Origin: Deltaproteobacteria bacterium
Lineage (GTDB): Bacteria; Desulfobacterota; Syntrophia; Syntrophales; UBA8958
NCBI GenBank assembly: GCA_026388335.1
Contig: JAPLJZ010000224.1
Coordinates: forward strand, 1 to 40,178
Length of the DNA: 40,178 nt
Reading direction: 5' to 3'
Notes under the pieces: model-generated
The model's database searches: none
Seen by the model: the letters and a program-made list of their open reading frames with translations, nothing else
Told to the model about the DNA's origin: nothing
Program-made: the position numbers and the translations under genes
In this document: positions 19,481 to 29,353 of the stretch, piece after piece
Position numbering within the stretch: position 1 is the stretch's first letter
Layout of the letters: every line of letters starts with the position of its first letter

Positions 19481-20866
19481 CTATTTGTCCTGGTTGTCCG
19501 TTTCGGCGACAAAGGGGTTTTCACGAGTCAGGCGGCTGCGAACGAAGTCAATATTTGTACGGAGACTGTAGTAGTCGCCGGCCGGAGTCTTTGGAAATTT
19601 CATTTCCAAGGTTTCACGTTCCATGGCATTGAGCCGCCGGATATACTCATCATGACGTGCGGGGTCGTAGGATTGTGACAGCTCCTGTTCAAAGTACTTC
19701 AGTTCGCCATAAACCTTGTTGATCCTGGTTTTCACCCTCTTGAACCGATATCTCGACATTACTCTGAGCACCGGATAGGCAAAGGCAAAAAATGGCAGGA
19801 GCATGAAGAACATCCGGTCGATAAATTCCGCCAGCCAGAATGGCATGTAATTCATCAAAAAAGGAGGACCCTTTTGATGAAAATGAACCGCCACTTTACT
19901 CTCCGGCACAATAGGATCTTTAAAGGAGGGGAATTCGCCGCGGTGGGCAAAATAGCTTTCCTTTCCGTTGATTTCTTGAGCCGCCATCATGAACAACATT
20001 TGAATCGCGTGATGCATCCGGTCATCAATCAACAGTTCGGTCGTCGTGGCTAACAACTGCGTATCTTGAGGAGGAAAATTGCGCACCAAATCAAAACCTC
20101 CTTTCGGAACCTTCAATTCCTCGAAAAACGGCAGCAACCGGGTGTACGCATCCGCCCGTCGGAAGTTTGCCAGGCGAATTTCCGGATCCTTGATTAAGGT
20201 CTGAATATTGGCTGATTCAAGGCCATCAGTTAGAAGCACGGCATCGATCTCCCCGCGTTGGAGGGCTTGCACGGCCTCTTGATTGGGTATGGTCAGCAAG
20301 GTAGAGGTTGGCGCGACGCCATTGAGTTTGAGAATGTGCATCGCCTGCGCGTGCGTCCCGCTACCCTCCGACCCGATGGCAATCCTCATCTTTAGAATAC
20401 GCTGGATATCCTCATCACTTTCTGCAGTGACCCCGCGGCGGAGAAAGAACCACACCGGCTCGTACTCAACGCTGCCGAGCGACAGTATCCCCGACGTATC
20501 GCCCGGCTTGACCAGTCCTCCCTGAACGAAGGCCACCTGCACCGGATCTTGGCGATCTTTCAGTCGAGCCAGATTTTCCTGGGCGCCGTGGGTTGGGACC
20601 AGCTCAAGCGTGACACCGTGTTCACGAAAATACTCAACATACTTTTTTGCCAGCGCCAGGTAAGATCCGCCCATCCCGGAGGCCATAAACACACGGTTTG
20701 GCGGCGCCGGCTTGGCAAACCAGATCGCCAGTCCCAGCGCGGCAAGCAATAGGAGCAGCAGCGGCCACATTTCACGGACAAACTTTTGCCAGCTCTTCAA
20801 CTCCCAGACGACCGTTTCGTGAATCGAACCGGCATATCCCTGCAACTTTTCTTTAAAGCTAACCAT
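19481..20866 (-). CDS. TAXI-family TRAP transporter solute-binding protein, membrane-tethered
   Basis: 461 aa; N-terminal TM, FMASGMGGSYLALAKKYVEYFREHGV, AIGSEGSGTHAQAMHILKLNGV, RGEIDAVLLTDG; second TM near C-terminus. Confidence 0.85.
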   Translation of the reverse strand: MVSFKEKLQGYAGSIHETVVWELKSWQKFVREMWPLLLLLLAALGLAIWFAKPAPPNRVFMASGMGGSYLALAKKYVEYFREHGVTLELVPTHGAQENLARLKDRQDPVQVAFVQGGLVKPGDTSGILSLGSVEYEPVWFFLRRGVTAESDEDIQRILKMRIAIGSEGSGTHAQAMHILKLNGVAPTSTLLTIPNQEAVQALQRGEIDAVLLTDGLESANIQTLIKDPEIRLANFRRADAYTRLLPFFEELKVPKGGFDLVRNFPPQDTQLLATTTELLIDDRMHHAIQMLFMMAAQEINGKESYFAHRGEFPSFKDPIVPESKVAVHFHQKGPPFLMNYMPFWLAEFIDRMFFMLLPFFAFAYPVLRVMSRYRFKRVKTRINKVYGELKYFEQELSQSYDPARHDEYIRRLNAMERETLEMKFPKTPAGDYYSLRTNIDFVRSRLTRENPFVAETDNQDK

Positions 20867-20871
20867 ATTGA

Positions 20872-22557
20872 TTAGACCCTCGTCAATGGACGGTATTTGA
20901 TCCGGTGGGGCTGGTTTGCCTCCATGCCGAGGCGTACTTTTCTGTCTTCTTCGTATTCCGAGTAGTTGCCGTCAAACAAGACAACCCTGCTGTCCCCTTC
21001 GAAGGCCAGGATATGGGTGGCGATGCGATCGAGGAACCATCGGTCATGGCTGATGACAATGGCGCAACCGGCAAAATTCTCGATGGCCTCTTCGAGGGCC
21101 CGCATGGTGTTGACGTCGAGATCGTTGGTCGGTTCATCGAGGAGCAGGACGTTGGCCCCTTCTTTGAGCATGCAGGCCAGATGAACCCGGTTTCGCTCGC
21201 CCCCGGACATGAAGCCGACTTTTTTCTGCTGGTCTGAGCCGGAGAAGTTGAACCTGGCCACATAGGCCCTTGAATTTACCTGTTTCCCTCCCAATTGAAC
21301 GATGTCCTGACCGCCCGAGATAATTTCCCAGATGGTTTTGTCGGGATCGAGGGAGTCGCGGCTCTGGTCCACATAGGCGATCTTTACAGTGTCGCCGATC
21401 CGGATCGTTCCTGAATCGGGCGTCTCCTGGCCCGTAATCATCCGGAAGAGGGTGGTCTTGCCTGCGCCGTTCGGTCCGATGACGCCGACGATCCCACCTG
21501 GAGGGATGGCGAAGGACATGTCAGCCATGAGCAGTTGATTGCCGTATCCTTTGCTGACGTTTTCCGCTTCCATGACCACTTTGCCCAGGCGGGGTCCGGG
21601 TGGGATATATATTTCGAGCTCCCGGTCCTGTTTTTCCACTTCCTGTCCCAACAGTGTCTCATAGGAAGTGATGCGGGCCTTTGCCTTGGCGTGCCGTCCT
21701 TTCGGCGACATCCTGATCCATTCCAATTCCCGCTCCAGGGTTTTCTGCCGCTGGGACTCCGTCTTTTCCTCAGAGCGCAGGCGGTTCTGTTTTTGCTCCA
21801 GCCAGGAAGAATAGTTGCCCTTCCAGGGAATGCCGACGCCCCGGTCCAGTTCCAGGATCCAGCCGGCCACATTATCGAGAAAATACCGGTCGTGGGTCAC
21901 AGCAATAATGGTCCCGGCGTACCGTTGCAGGTGATGTTCAAGCCAGGCAACCGTCTCGGCGTCCAGATGGTTCGTCGGTTCATCGAGAAGGAGGATGTCC
22001 GGTTTCTGCAAGAGCAGGCGGCACAGGGCAACGCGTCTCTTTTCTCCTCCCGAGAGGATCTTGACAGACGTTTCTCCGGGAGGGCAACGCAGGGCGTCCA
22101 TAGCCATTTCCAGACGGGAATCCAGCTCCCAGGCGTCGAGATTGTCGAGCTTTTCCTGCACCGTTCCCTGGCGCTCGACCAGATCATTCATCTGGTCGTC
22201 CGTCATGGGTTCGGCAAATTTTTCGTTGATCCGGTTATACTCGTCAAGGAGGGCGACGACATCCTTCACACCCTCTTCGACAATCTCCCGTACGGTCTTC
22301 GACCCATCAAGAACCGGTTCCTGTTCAAGAAAGCCGACGGTAAGCCCCGGGGAAATAATGGTCTTTCCGTTAAAGTCCTTATCCACACCGGCCAGGATGC
22401 GCAGGAGCGAACTCTTACCGGATCCGTTCAGTCCCAGGAAGCCGATCTTGGCCCCGTAAAAGTAGGATAGAGAAATGTCTTTAAGAACGGCCCGTTTGTC
22501 ATAAAATTTACTTACTCCGATCATGGAGTAGATTATCTTGTTTCCTTCTGTAGCCAT
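20872..22557 (-). CDS. ettA: Energy-dependent translational throttle protein EttA (ABC-F)
   Basis: 561 aa; two ABC cassettes (GLNGSGKSSLLRILAG, GPNGAGKTTLFRMITG), LSGGEKRRVALCRLLL, SGGERNRVHLACML; EttA-like architecture. Confidence 0.94.
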   Translation of the reverse strand: MATEGNKIIYSMIGVSKFYDKRAVLKDISLSYFYGAKIGFLGLNGSGKSSLLRILAGVDKDFNGKTIISPGLTVGFLEQEPVLDGSKTVREIVEEGVKDVVALLDEYNRINEKFAEPMTDDQMNDLVERQGTVQEKLDNLDAWELDSRLEMAMDALRCPPGETSVKILSGGEKRRVALCRLLLQKPDILLLDEPTNHLDAETVAWLEHHLQRYAGTIIAVTHDRYFLDNVAGWILELDRGVGIPWKGNYSSWLEQKQNRLRSEEKTESQRQKTLERELEWIRMSPKGRHAKAKARITSYETLLGQEVEKQDRELEIYIPPGPRLGKVVMEAENVSKGYGNQLLMADMSFAIPPGGIVGVIGPNGAGKTTLFRMITGQETPDSGTIRIGDTVKIAYVDQSRDSLDPDKTIWEIISGGQDIVQLGGKQVNSRAYVARFNFSGSDQQKKVGFMSGGERNRVHLACMLKEGANVLLLDEPTNDLDVNTMRALEEAIENFAGCAIVISHDRWFLDRIATHILAFEGDSRVVLFDGNYSEYEEDRKVRLGMEANQPHRIKYRPLTRV

Positions 22558-22578
22558 AAAAACAATGCCTCTCTTAAT

Positions 22579-24672
22579 TTATATCGTCTGACTCTGAATA
22601 GCGGTGATAACGACGGTATTGAAGATATCTCCGACCGTGCATCCCCGGCTCAGGTCGTTTACCGGTTTGTTCAGTCCCTGGAGCATGGGTCCGATAGCCA
22701 CGGCCCCCGTTTCCCTCTGGACGGCCTTATAGGTATTATTTCCCGTATTCAGATCAGGGAAAATAAGGACGCTGGCCTGCCCCGCTACATCCGATCCCGG
22801 CATTTTTTGTCGGCCCACGGCGGGGTCTACGGCCGCATCATACTGAATGGGTCCGGCAATCTTCAGGTCCGGACGTCGCTGTTTGACTATTTCAGTTGCC
22901 TTGCGCACCTTTTCCACATCGTCGCCGACTCCGGAGGTCCCGGAGGAGTAAGAGAGCATGGCTATTTTTGGTTCAATACCGAAAAATAACGCGCTTTCCG
23001 CCGATGAAATGGCAATATCGGCCAGGTTCTCGGAGGTGGGGTCAGGATTGATGGCGCAATCGCCGAAGACACAGACACGGTCCGGCATACACATAAAGAA
23101 GACGGACGATACAATGGCAATCCCGTGTTTGGTTTTTACGAACTGTAGCGCCGGGATGATGGTATGCTGGGTGGTGTTGATTGCTCCCGAAACCATCCCG
23201 TCGGCTTTACCTTTATAGACCATCATCGTCCCGAAATAGGAGCCGTCCGTCATGAGATCCCGGGCTGTTTCCCGGGTCACATTTTTTCCCTTCCGCAGTT
23301 CATAAAGCGCATCCACGAATTCCGGATATAATTCCGACGCAGTTGGTTGGATAATACGCACATTGTCGGCGGTAAGGCGGATGCCCAGACGTTTCGCTGT
23401 GGATAAAATATCATTGCTGTCGCCAAATATTGTAATTTCTACGATGTCTTGTTCGATAAGGCGGGCGGCGGCCGTCAGCACCCGGTCATCATTTCCTTCC
23501 GGAAGAACGATGTGACGTTTTTGCCGACGCGCCCTTTTGACTATTTCATATTGGAACATGTGGGGCGTCATCCCTTTGTGCTTGAATGTTGTCAGCCGCT
23601 CGCCCAAGGCTTTTAGATCGACGTGTTCCTCGAAAGTATGAACGGCCAGTTCGACCTTCCTGGTATTATCGGCATATATCTCAGAGCGGATGGAGCCGAC
23701 CCGATTGGCCGTGTCATAGGTTCCCAAGGGCACGACGCTGATGGGGGCAACCGTTTGCAGGCCTTCGATCAATTTGGAGACGGCAGGCTCCGGTTCAAAC
23801 CCGCCAGTCAACAAGATGCCGGCCAGGCGCGGATAGTGCCGTGAGATGTTGGCCTGGAGGGCCCCGATGATGATGTCCGATCGATCGCCGGGGGTAACAA
23901 TCAGGGTATTGTCCTCAATATGATCAAGGAAGTGGTGTAATTGCATGGCCCCGACAATGGTGTGATCCACAGGGTTGTCGTGTCTGTTGCTTCCGAACAG
24001 GGCTTTGGCTCCCAGGCTGTCATGGACTTCTCTGAAGGTTGGGCTGTTGAGCTTGCTCCTTTCGGGAATGACAGACAGAATTATTGGTTGTGGCAAGTAG
24101 TTGCGGATCGCAGCGGCCACTTCCTGAAGCTGTTCTTCCTGCATCCGGTTGATCAAGACGGCCAAGACCTCTACGTTGCCCTTTTTAAAGCCTTCGTAGG
24201 CAGCAAGGGTAAATTTGGCAACCTCCTCAACAGTTTTGTTTTCTGCGGAGACGACCATAATGACTGGGATACCGAGGTTCTTAGGGATAAGGATATTGGC
24301 GTCAAACTCAAAAATGGCCCCTTTCCCCATGTAATCAGTCCCCTCAACGATGGTAAAATCGTATTGATCTTCCATCTTTTTATATTTTTCAATCAGGGCG
24401 TCGATGACGACGATATCCGACTTATTAGTCGAGTGATCGGCAACCTCTTTACCGGAAAATCCATAAGCATCTTCATATGATAGTGACATATTGAAACGCT
24501 TCAAAATCAACTGGATATGGGGATCCTTTTCTTGCTTGGCGTCGATCGTTATTATGGGCTTAAAGTAACCTACCTTGGGCAGATAATTCAGAATCGCGTC
24601 CATCAAGCCAAGCACGATAAGGGATTTACCGCTGTGCTCCTCGACCGCTGCTATATAAACGCCTTTAGTCAT
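22579..24672 (-). CDS. pta: Phosphate acetyltransferase with N-terminal BioD-like/DRTGG region
   Basis: 697 aa; N-terminal YIAAVEEHSGKSLIVLGLMD; C-terminal PTA domain HIVLPEGNDDRVLTAAARLIEQDI, MVSGAINTTQHTIIPALQF, GPMLQGLNKPVNDLSRG. Confidence 0.94.
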   Translation of the reverse strand: MTKGVYIAAVEEHSGKSLIVLGLMDAILNYLPKVGYFKPIITIDAKQEKDPHIQLILKRFNMSLSYEDAYGFSGKEVADHSTNKSDIVVIDALIEKYKKMEDQYDFTIVEGTDYMGKGAIFEFDANILIPKNLGIPVIMVVSAENKTVEEVAKFTLAAYEGFKKGNVEVLAVLINRMQEEQLQEVAAAIRNYLPQPIILSVIPERSKLNSPTFREVHDSLGAKALFGSNRHDNPVDHTIVGAMQLHHFLDHIEDNTLIVTPGDRSDIIIGALQANISRHYPRLAGILLTGGFEPEPAVSKLIEGLQTVAPISVVPLGTYDTANRVGSIRSEIYADNTRKVELAVHTFEEHVDLKALGERLTTFKHKGMTPHMFQYEIVKRARRQKRHIVLPEGNDDRVLTAAARLIEQDIVEITIFGDSNDILSTAKRLGIRLTADNVRIIQPTASELYPEFVDALYELRKGKNVTRETARDLMTDGSYFGTMMVYKGKADGMVSGAINTTQHTIIPALQFVKTKHGIAIVSSVFFMCMPDRVCVFGDCAINPDPTSENLADIAISSAESALFFGIEPKIAMLSYSSGTSGVGDDVEKVRKATEIVKQRRPDLKIAGPIQYDAAVDPAVGRQKMPGSDVAGQASVLIFPDLNTGNNTYKAVQRETGAVAIGPMLQGLNKPVNDLSRGCTVGDIFNTVVITAIQSQTI

Positions 24673-24893
24673 GTTGTTCTCCCCTGGTAATCGTAATAGG
24701 TCTTGTCCGGGATGGGCTTACTTGTTAAAAATAGGTGAAATTGACCGACTTGTAAAGAGAAAACTGCGATTAGACTGTAATGGTCAATCCGATTGAAGTT
24801 GCTTCTCAGGAGCCAAGTGTGATAGGGACTAAAAAAATAATAAATACCCGCAATTATTTAATCAAAGTGGGAGAAAGCTAAAGGAAATACAGT

Positions 24894-26717
24894 TTGCAGA
24901 AACAGAACATAAGAAATATCGCCATTATCTCTCATGTCGATCATGGCAAGACGACGCTTGTGGATGGTATGATGAGACAGACCGGTACGTTTCGTGAACA
25001 TCAGGTTGTGGAGGAGCGGGTGATGGATTCCCTCGATCTCGAACGGGAACGGGGCATCACGATCATGGCCAAGAATACCGCCATTCGCTTTGGAGAGGTG
25101 AAAATCAATATCGTTGACACGCCCGGACACGCCGATTTCGGCGGCGAGGTCGAGCGGAGCTTCAATATGGTGGACGGGGCGATCCTCCTCGTCGATGCGA
25201 GCGAAGGGCCGCTGCCCCAGACCCGCTTCGTCCTCAAGAAGGCCTTGGCCAAGAAAATTCCCGTCATTCTCGTCATCAACAAGATCGACCGTAGCGATGC
25301 CAGAATTGAAGAAGTTATCAATGAGGTCTATGACCTTTTCATCGATCTGGACGCGACGGAGGAGCAGATCGAATTTCCCATCCTCTTCACCCAAGCCAAG
25401 CGGGGGGTGGCCCATCGCAAACAGGGAGACGACTCGACAGACCTCCGGCCCCTTTTCGAGACCATCCTGACGACGATTCCCGCTCCCGAAGGAGACGATC
25501 AGGCGCCGCCTCAGTTTCTGCTGACGACTCTCGACTACGATCCCTATGTGGGCCAGATCGCCATCGGTCGCCTGATGAACGGTATCCTGGAGATGAACCG
25601 GTCTTACACGCTCTGTGGTGAAAAGGCATTGACCCCCGGAATAAAGTTTTCCGCCCTCTACACCTTTGTGGGCATGAAGAGAATTGCCGTCGATAAGGTT
25701 GAATCCGGGGATATCGTTGCCTTTGCCGGCGTGGCAAACATCAATATCGGCGATACCGTTTCCGCCCTTGAAAATCCTCAACCCCTGCCGAGAATAAAGG
25801 TCGATGAGCCGACGGTTTCGATGATCTTCTATGTAAACAACGGCCCCCTGGCTGGTCGAGAGGGAAAATATCTGACCTCCCGCCATATCCGCGAGCGCCT
25901 GGAACGGGAGACCCTGCGCAACGTGGCCCTCCAGGTGAAACCGACGGAACGGGCCGATGCCTTTGAAGTCTGCGGCAGAGGGGAGCTGCAGATGGCGATC
26001 ATCATTGAGACTATGCGTCGCGAGGATTACGAATTCATGGTTTCCAGACCCCAGGTTATTACGAAAGAGGAGGACGGCCGCGTTCTCGAACCGGTAGAAC
26101 GGCTGTTTCTTGATATTCCCGAGGTATTCGTCGGGGTGGTAACGGAAAAACTTGCCGGCCGCAAGGGACGGATGGCCAACCTTGTAAATAAGGGCAGCGG
26201 CCGCGTAAACATGACATTTCTTATTCCTGCCCGCGGGCTCATCGGTTTTCGCAGCCACTTTCTGACCGATACGAAGGGATCAGGGGTCATGAATACCCTA
26301 TTTGAAGGCTATGAACCATGGTTTGGCGCTATCCCGCAGCGGCAGACCGGGGCTCTTGTCGCCGACCGTGCGGGCCGGATCACCGCCTACGCCTGCCATG
26401 CAATGTCAGACCGGGGAGAACTTGTCGTAGCGCCGGGGACGGAGGTTTACGGCGGCATGATCGTCGGGGAGCGCAACCGCTCCACGGACCTGAACGTGAA
26501 TATCGTCAAGGAGAAAAAGCTGACTAATATGAGGAGTTCGACCTCGGACGCAACGGTGATTCTACGCCCACCGCGGCTTATGTCTCTCGATCAGTGCATC
26601 GAATTCATCGCTGAGGATGAGGTGGTCGAAATCACCCCCGGCAGTATTCGCCTCCGGAAAAAGGAACTTGACGCCCAACTGCGGATGGCCCGCTATCGCG
26701 AGGAAAAATGGGCCTGA
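24894..26717 (+). CDS. typA: Translational GTPase TypA/BipA
   Basis: 607 aa, TTG start; [59 protein letters not shown]. Confidence 0.96.
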   Translation: MQKQNIRNIAIISHVDHGKTTLVDGMMRQTGTFREHQVVEERVMDSLDLERERGITIMAKNTAIRFGEVKINIVDTPGHADFGGEVERSFNMVDGAILLVDASEGPLPQTRFVLKKALAKKIPVILVINKIDRSDARIEEVINEVYDLFIDLDATEEQIEFPILFTQAKRGVAHRKQGDDSTDLRPLFETILTTIPAPEGDDQAPPQFLLTTLDYDPYVGQIAIGRLMNGILEMNRSYTLCGEKALTPGIKFSALYTFVGMKRIAVDKVESGDIVAFAGVANINIGDTVSALENPQPLPRIKVDEPTVSMIFYVNNGPLAGREGKYLTSRHIRERLERETLRNVALQVKPTERADAFEVCGRGELQMAIIIETMRREDYEFMVSRPQVITKEEDGRVLEPVERLFLDIPEVFVGVVTEKLAGRKGRMANLVNKGSGRVNMTFLIPARGLIGFRSHFLTDTKGSGVMNTLFEGYEPWFGAIPQRQTGALVADRAGRITAYACHAMSDRGELVVAPGTEVYGGMIVGERNRSTDLNVNIVKEKKLTNMRSSTSDATVILRPPRLMSLDQCIEFIAEDEVVEITPGSIRLRKKELDAQLRMARYREEKWA

Positions 26718-26784
26718 TACGGGATGGATTCATGCCCACCAGAGGGTAGTTATCGTTGACCCATGCATCATCAGAAGAAACTCC

Positions 26785-28974
26785 ATGACCCGTATCATCA
26801 TCAGTGAAAAACCCAGCATGGGCCGTGCCATCGCGGCGGCCCTAGGCATTCAGGGGACGGGGCGCAACTTCATCCAGGGGGCCGATGTCATCGTCACGTG
26901 GTGTGTGGGCCATCTGGTGCAGGCTATGGGTCCGGAAGGGTACAATCCCGATCTCAAAGTATGGCGGCTGGATACGGTGCCTTTTTTTCCTGAACCATTC
27001 CTTTACTCCCCCATCGAGGCCACCAAGGATCAATATGAGGTGGTGGCAAAACTTATGACCCGTGACGATGTGGTGGATGTCGTGAATGCAACGGACGCCG
27101 GTCGCGAAGGCGAGCTCATTTTTGATCTGGTCTATCGCTTATCGGGATGCACCAAACCTGTGCAGAGGTTCTGGACATCGAGCCTCACGGATAACGCCAT
27201 TCGGGACGCCTATGCCCGGATGAAGCCGGGCGAGTCTTACCGCGGCCTGCGGGATGCGGCGCGTAGTCGGCAGGAGTCGGATTGGCTGGTCGGCATCAAC
27301 TGTACACGAGCCCAGACGCTGGTCATGCGCCGAGCCGGAGGAGACGGGGTTTACTCAATCGGCCGCGTACAAACACCGACGTTGGCGCTCCTGGTAAATC
27401 GCGAGCTGGAAATCACGGACTTCGTACCGAAGGACTTTTGGACTTTATGTGCTACGTTTCAAGCCAAGGGTGATACTTACAGAGGCAAATGGTTCCACAA
27501 GGTGGATGGGAAGGATCAGGATCGGTTCGACCAGGAAGAGGACGCGAAGGCCATTGCGGACAAACTGTCCGGCCTGCCAGGCAACGTTGCCTCGGTCACC
27601 TCCAGGACGGAAAAGAAAAAGCCCGAGCTGCTGTACGACCTTACCAATCTTCAGAAAGAGGCCAACAAGCGCTTCGGGTTCACGGCAGAGCACACCCTGG
27701 AAGTGGCGCAGGAGCTCTATGAATCCAAGCTCATCAGCTACCCGCGCACGAACTCCAGATACTTGACGGAAGCGGACGCACAGAAGGCCACGGGCTGGAT
27801 CAAGGCCATCGCTCAGGGGCAGCTCGCAGAGTTGCAACCCTTCGTCGGGGAGCTTCGGAAGCGCTGGCCCGTAAAGCTCGACAAGCGTTTCGTGAACGAC
27901 AAGGAGGTGGAAGATCACGCGGCGCTAACGCCTACGGAGAATCCCGCAAAGAACCTCCAGGGCGACCGGCTGAAGGTCTACGAGCTGATTGCACGCCGCT
28001 TCCTGGCCGCGTACTTCCCCGACCGCGTCGAAGGCAAGACCACCATCATCACGAAGATCGAGAAGGAGACCTTTAAGACCACCGGCACAGTTTTGAAGGA
28101 ATTGGGATGGTCCGCCGTCGACCCGCCCCATGGCCGACCGAAAAAAGAAAAGGCGAAGGTAAAGAACCACGAAGAGGAGGAGACTGAAGAGGACGAAGAC
28201 TCCGGCCTGCTGCCTTCCATCGTTAAGGATGAAGCCGTCGATACGAAGGACCTCTTTCCCAGAGCAGGCAAGACCTCACCCCCCAAGCGCATGACCGAAG
28301 GGGACCTGCTGGGCGCTATGCAGAGCGCGGGTAAGGAACTGGACGATGAAGAACTGAAGGGCGCCATGAAGGACTGCGGCCTGGGCACACCCGCCACCCG
28401 GGCCAACATCATCGAAACGCTGCTGAAGCGCGATTTCGTCGAGCGCACCCGCAACATCCTGCAGCCAACGGCCAAGGGGATCGAGTTGATCCAATCCATC
28501 CGGGCCGAGACCCTGAAAAGCCCCCAGATGACCGGTGAATGGGAAGCGCGTCTGGAGCGAATCCGCCGGGGCGAGGCCAAACGGGATGAGTTCATGAGCG
28601 GCATCCGGACCTTCGTGACGGAACTGGTGGGACAGATCAAACAACAGGCCCCCCAAGGCACGCAACGCGTGTTCGGCACAGTGGTGGGAACCTGCCCGAA
28701 GTGTGGATCGAACCTGTGTCTCCGGAACTGGGAAGGTCGTTACTACGTGAAGTGCGCCACTTCCGCAAAACCAGACTGCAAGGTATCATTTGATTCGGAT
28801 GCCGAAGGGAAACCGCTGAAGATTTGTCTGTTCTGCCGGGGACCAGTCCGAACCACCCGTAACGGTAGAAAGGTCTGCGCTCAATGCAATAGGTGGCAGA
28901 CAAAAAACAAGAGGAGGACCACAGTACCCACGAACACATCGCTTGCGGGTCCTGCGGGCAGCCCATTCACGTAG
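26785..28974 (+). CDS. topB: Type IA DNA topoisomerase (topoisomerase III-like) with C-terminal Cys-rich tail; ORF extends upstream to 26617
   Basis: ATG at 26785 gives MTRIIISEKPSMGRAIAAALGIQ; NATDAGREGELIFDLVY, SIGRVQTPTLALLV, ISYPRTNSRYL, CPKCGSNLCLRNWEGRYYVKC. Confidence 0.93.
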   Translation: MTRIIISEKPSMGRAIAAALGIQGTGRNFIQGADVIVTWCVGHLVQAMGPEGYNPDLKVWRLDTVPFFPEPFLYSPIEATKDQYEVVAKLMTRDDVVDVVNATDAGREGELIFDLVYRLSGCTKPVQRFWTSSLTDNAIRDAYARMKPGESYRGLRDAARSRQESDWLVGINCTRAQTLVMRRAGGDGVYSIGRVQTPTLALLVNRELEITDFVPKDFWTLCATFQAKGDTYRGKWFHKVDGKDQDRFDQEEDAKAIADKLSGLPGNVASVTSRTEKKKPELLYDLTNLQKEANKRFGFTAEHTLEVAQELYESKLISYPRTNSRYLTEADAQKATGWIKAIAQGQLAELQPFVGELRKRWPVKLDKRFVNDKEVEDHAALTPTENPAKNLQGDRLKVYELIARRFLAAYFPDRVEGKTTIITKIEKETFKTTGTVLKELGWSAVDPPHGRPKKEKAKVKNHEEEETEEDEDSGLLPSIVKDEAVDTKDLFPRAGKTSPPKRMTEGDLLGAMQSAGKELDDEELKGAMKDCGLGTPATRANIIETLLKRDFVERTRNILQPTAKGIELIQSIRAETLKSPQMTGEWEARLERIRRGEAKRDEFMSGIRTFVTELVGQIKQQAPQGTQRVFGTVVGTCPKCGSNLCLRNWEGRYYVKCATSAKPDCKVSFDSDAEGKPLKICLFCRGPVRTTRNGRKVCAQCNRWQTKNKRRTTVPTNTSLAGPAGSPFT

Positions 28975-29175
28975 TCCCATCAACATGCAAGGGGCCTGCC
29001 TGTGGCTCTATCGGCGCCCGGACTCTGTCACGATCCAGAAGGCGAAAACCACCAAGCATTTTGGTTGATGCCGATGGCGTCACGGAAGGGATGAGTAATC
29101 TCAAAGGATTTTTACGAGCCCTGCATAATGCTTTCTTTTTGTAATCAGCGAGACTTTATCAAGGAAAATAGGTGT

Positions 29176-29343
29176 ATGTCAAAAACTGCTGTTACCTACA
29201 AACAAACGAAATCAAAGCGGTTAAAGATTATCGATTCCCAATGGAAAGGGAGTAACGCCGGGTATCAGTGGGGAACGGCTTTATTGGTGATCCTCTCACT
29301 GTATGAACTAAAATGCGTCACTTTATCTGTGAATTTTTCATAG
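29176..29343 (+). CDS. Hypothetical small protein (55 aa from the MSKTAV start)
   Basis: MSKTAVTYKQTKSKRLKIIDSQWKGSNAGYQWGTALLVILSLYELKCVTLSVNFS; weak upstream purines; no family recognised. Confidence 0.25.
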   Translation: MSKTAVTYKQTKSKRLKIIDSQWKGSNAGYQWGTALLVILSLYELKCVTLSVNFS

Positions 29344-29353
29344 ATCAAATTTA

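Noticed and set aside
21535-22470. 311-aa + strand ORF opposite ettA
   Set aside because: Antisense shadow of EttA.
24858-26258. 466-aa minus-strand ORF opposite typA
   Set aside because: Antisense shadow of a confidently identified TypA/BipA gene; composition is not protein-family-like.
26617-26784. N-terminal extension of the topoisomerase ORF
   Set aside because: Overlaps the end of typA in another frame; the family-typical start MTRIIISEKPSMGRAIAAALG begins at 26785.
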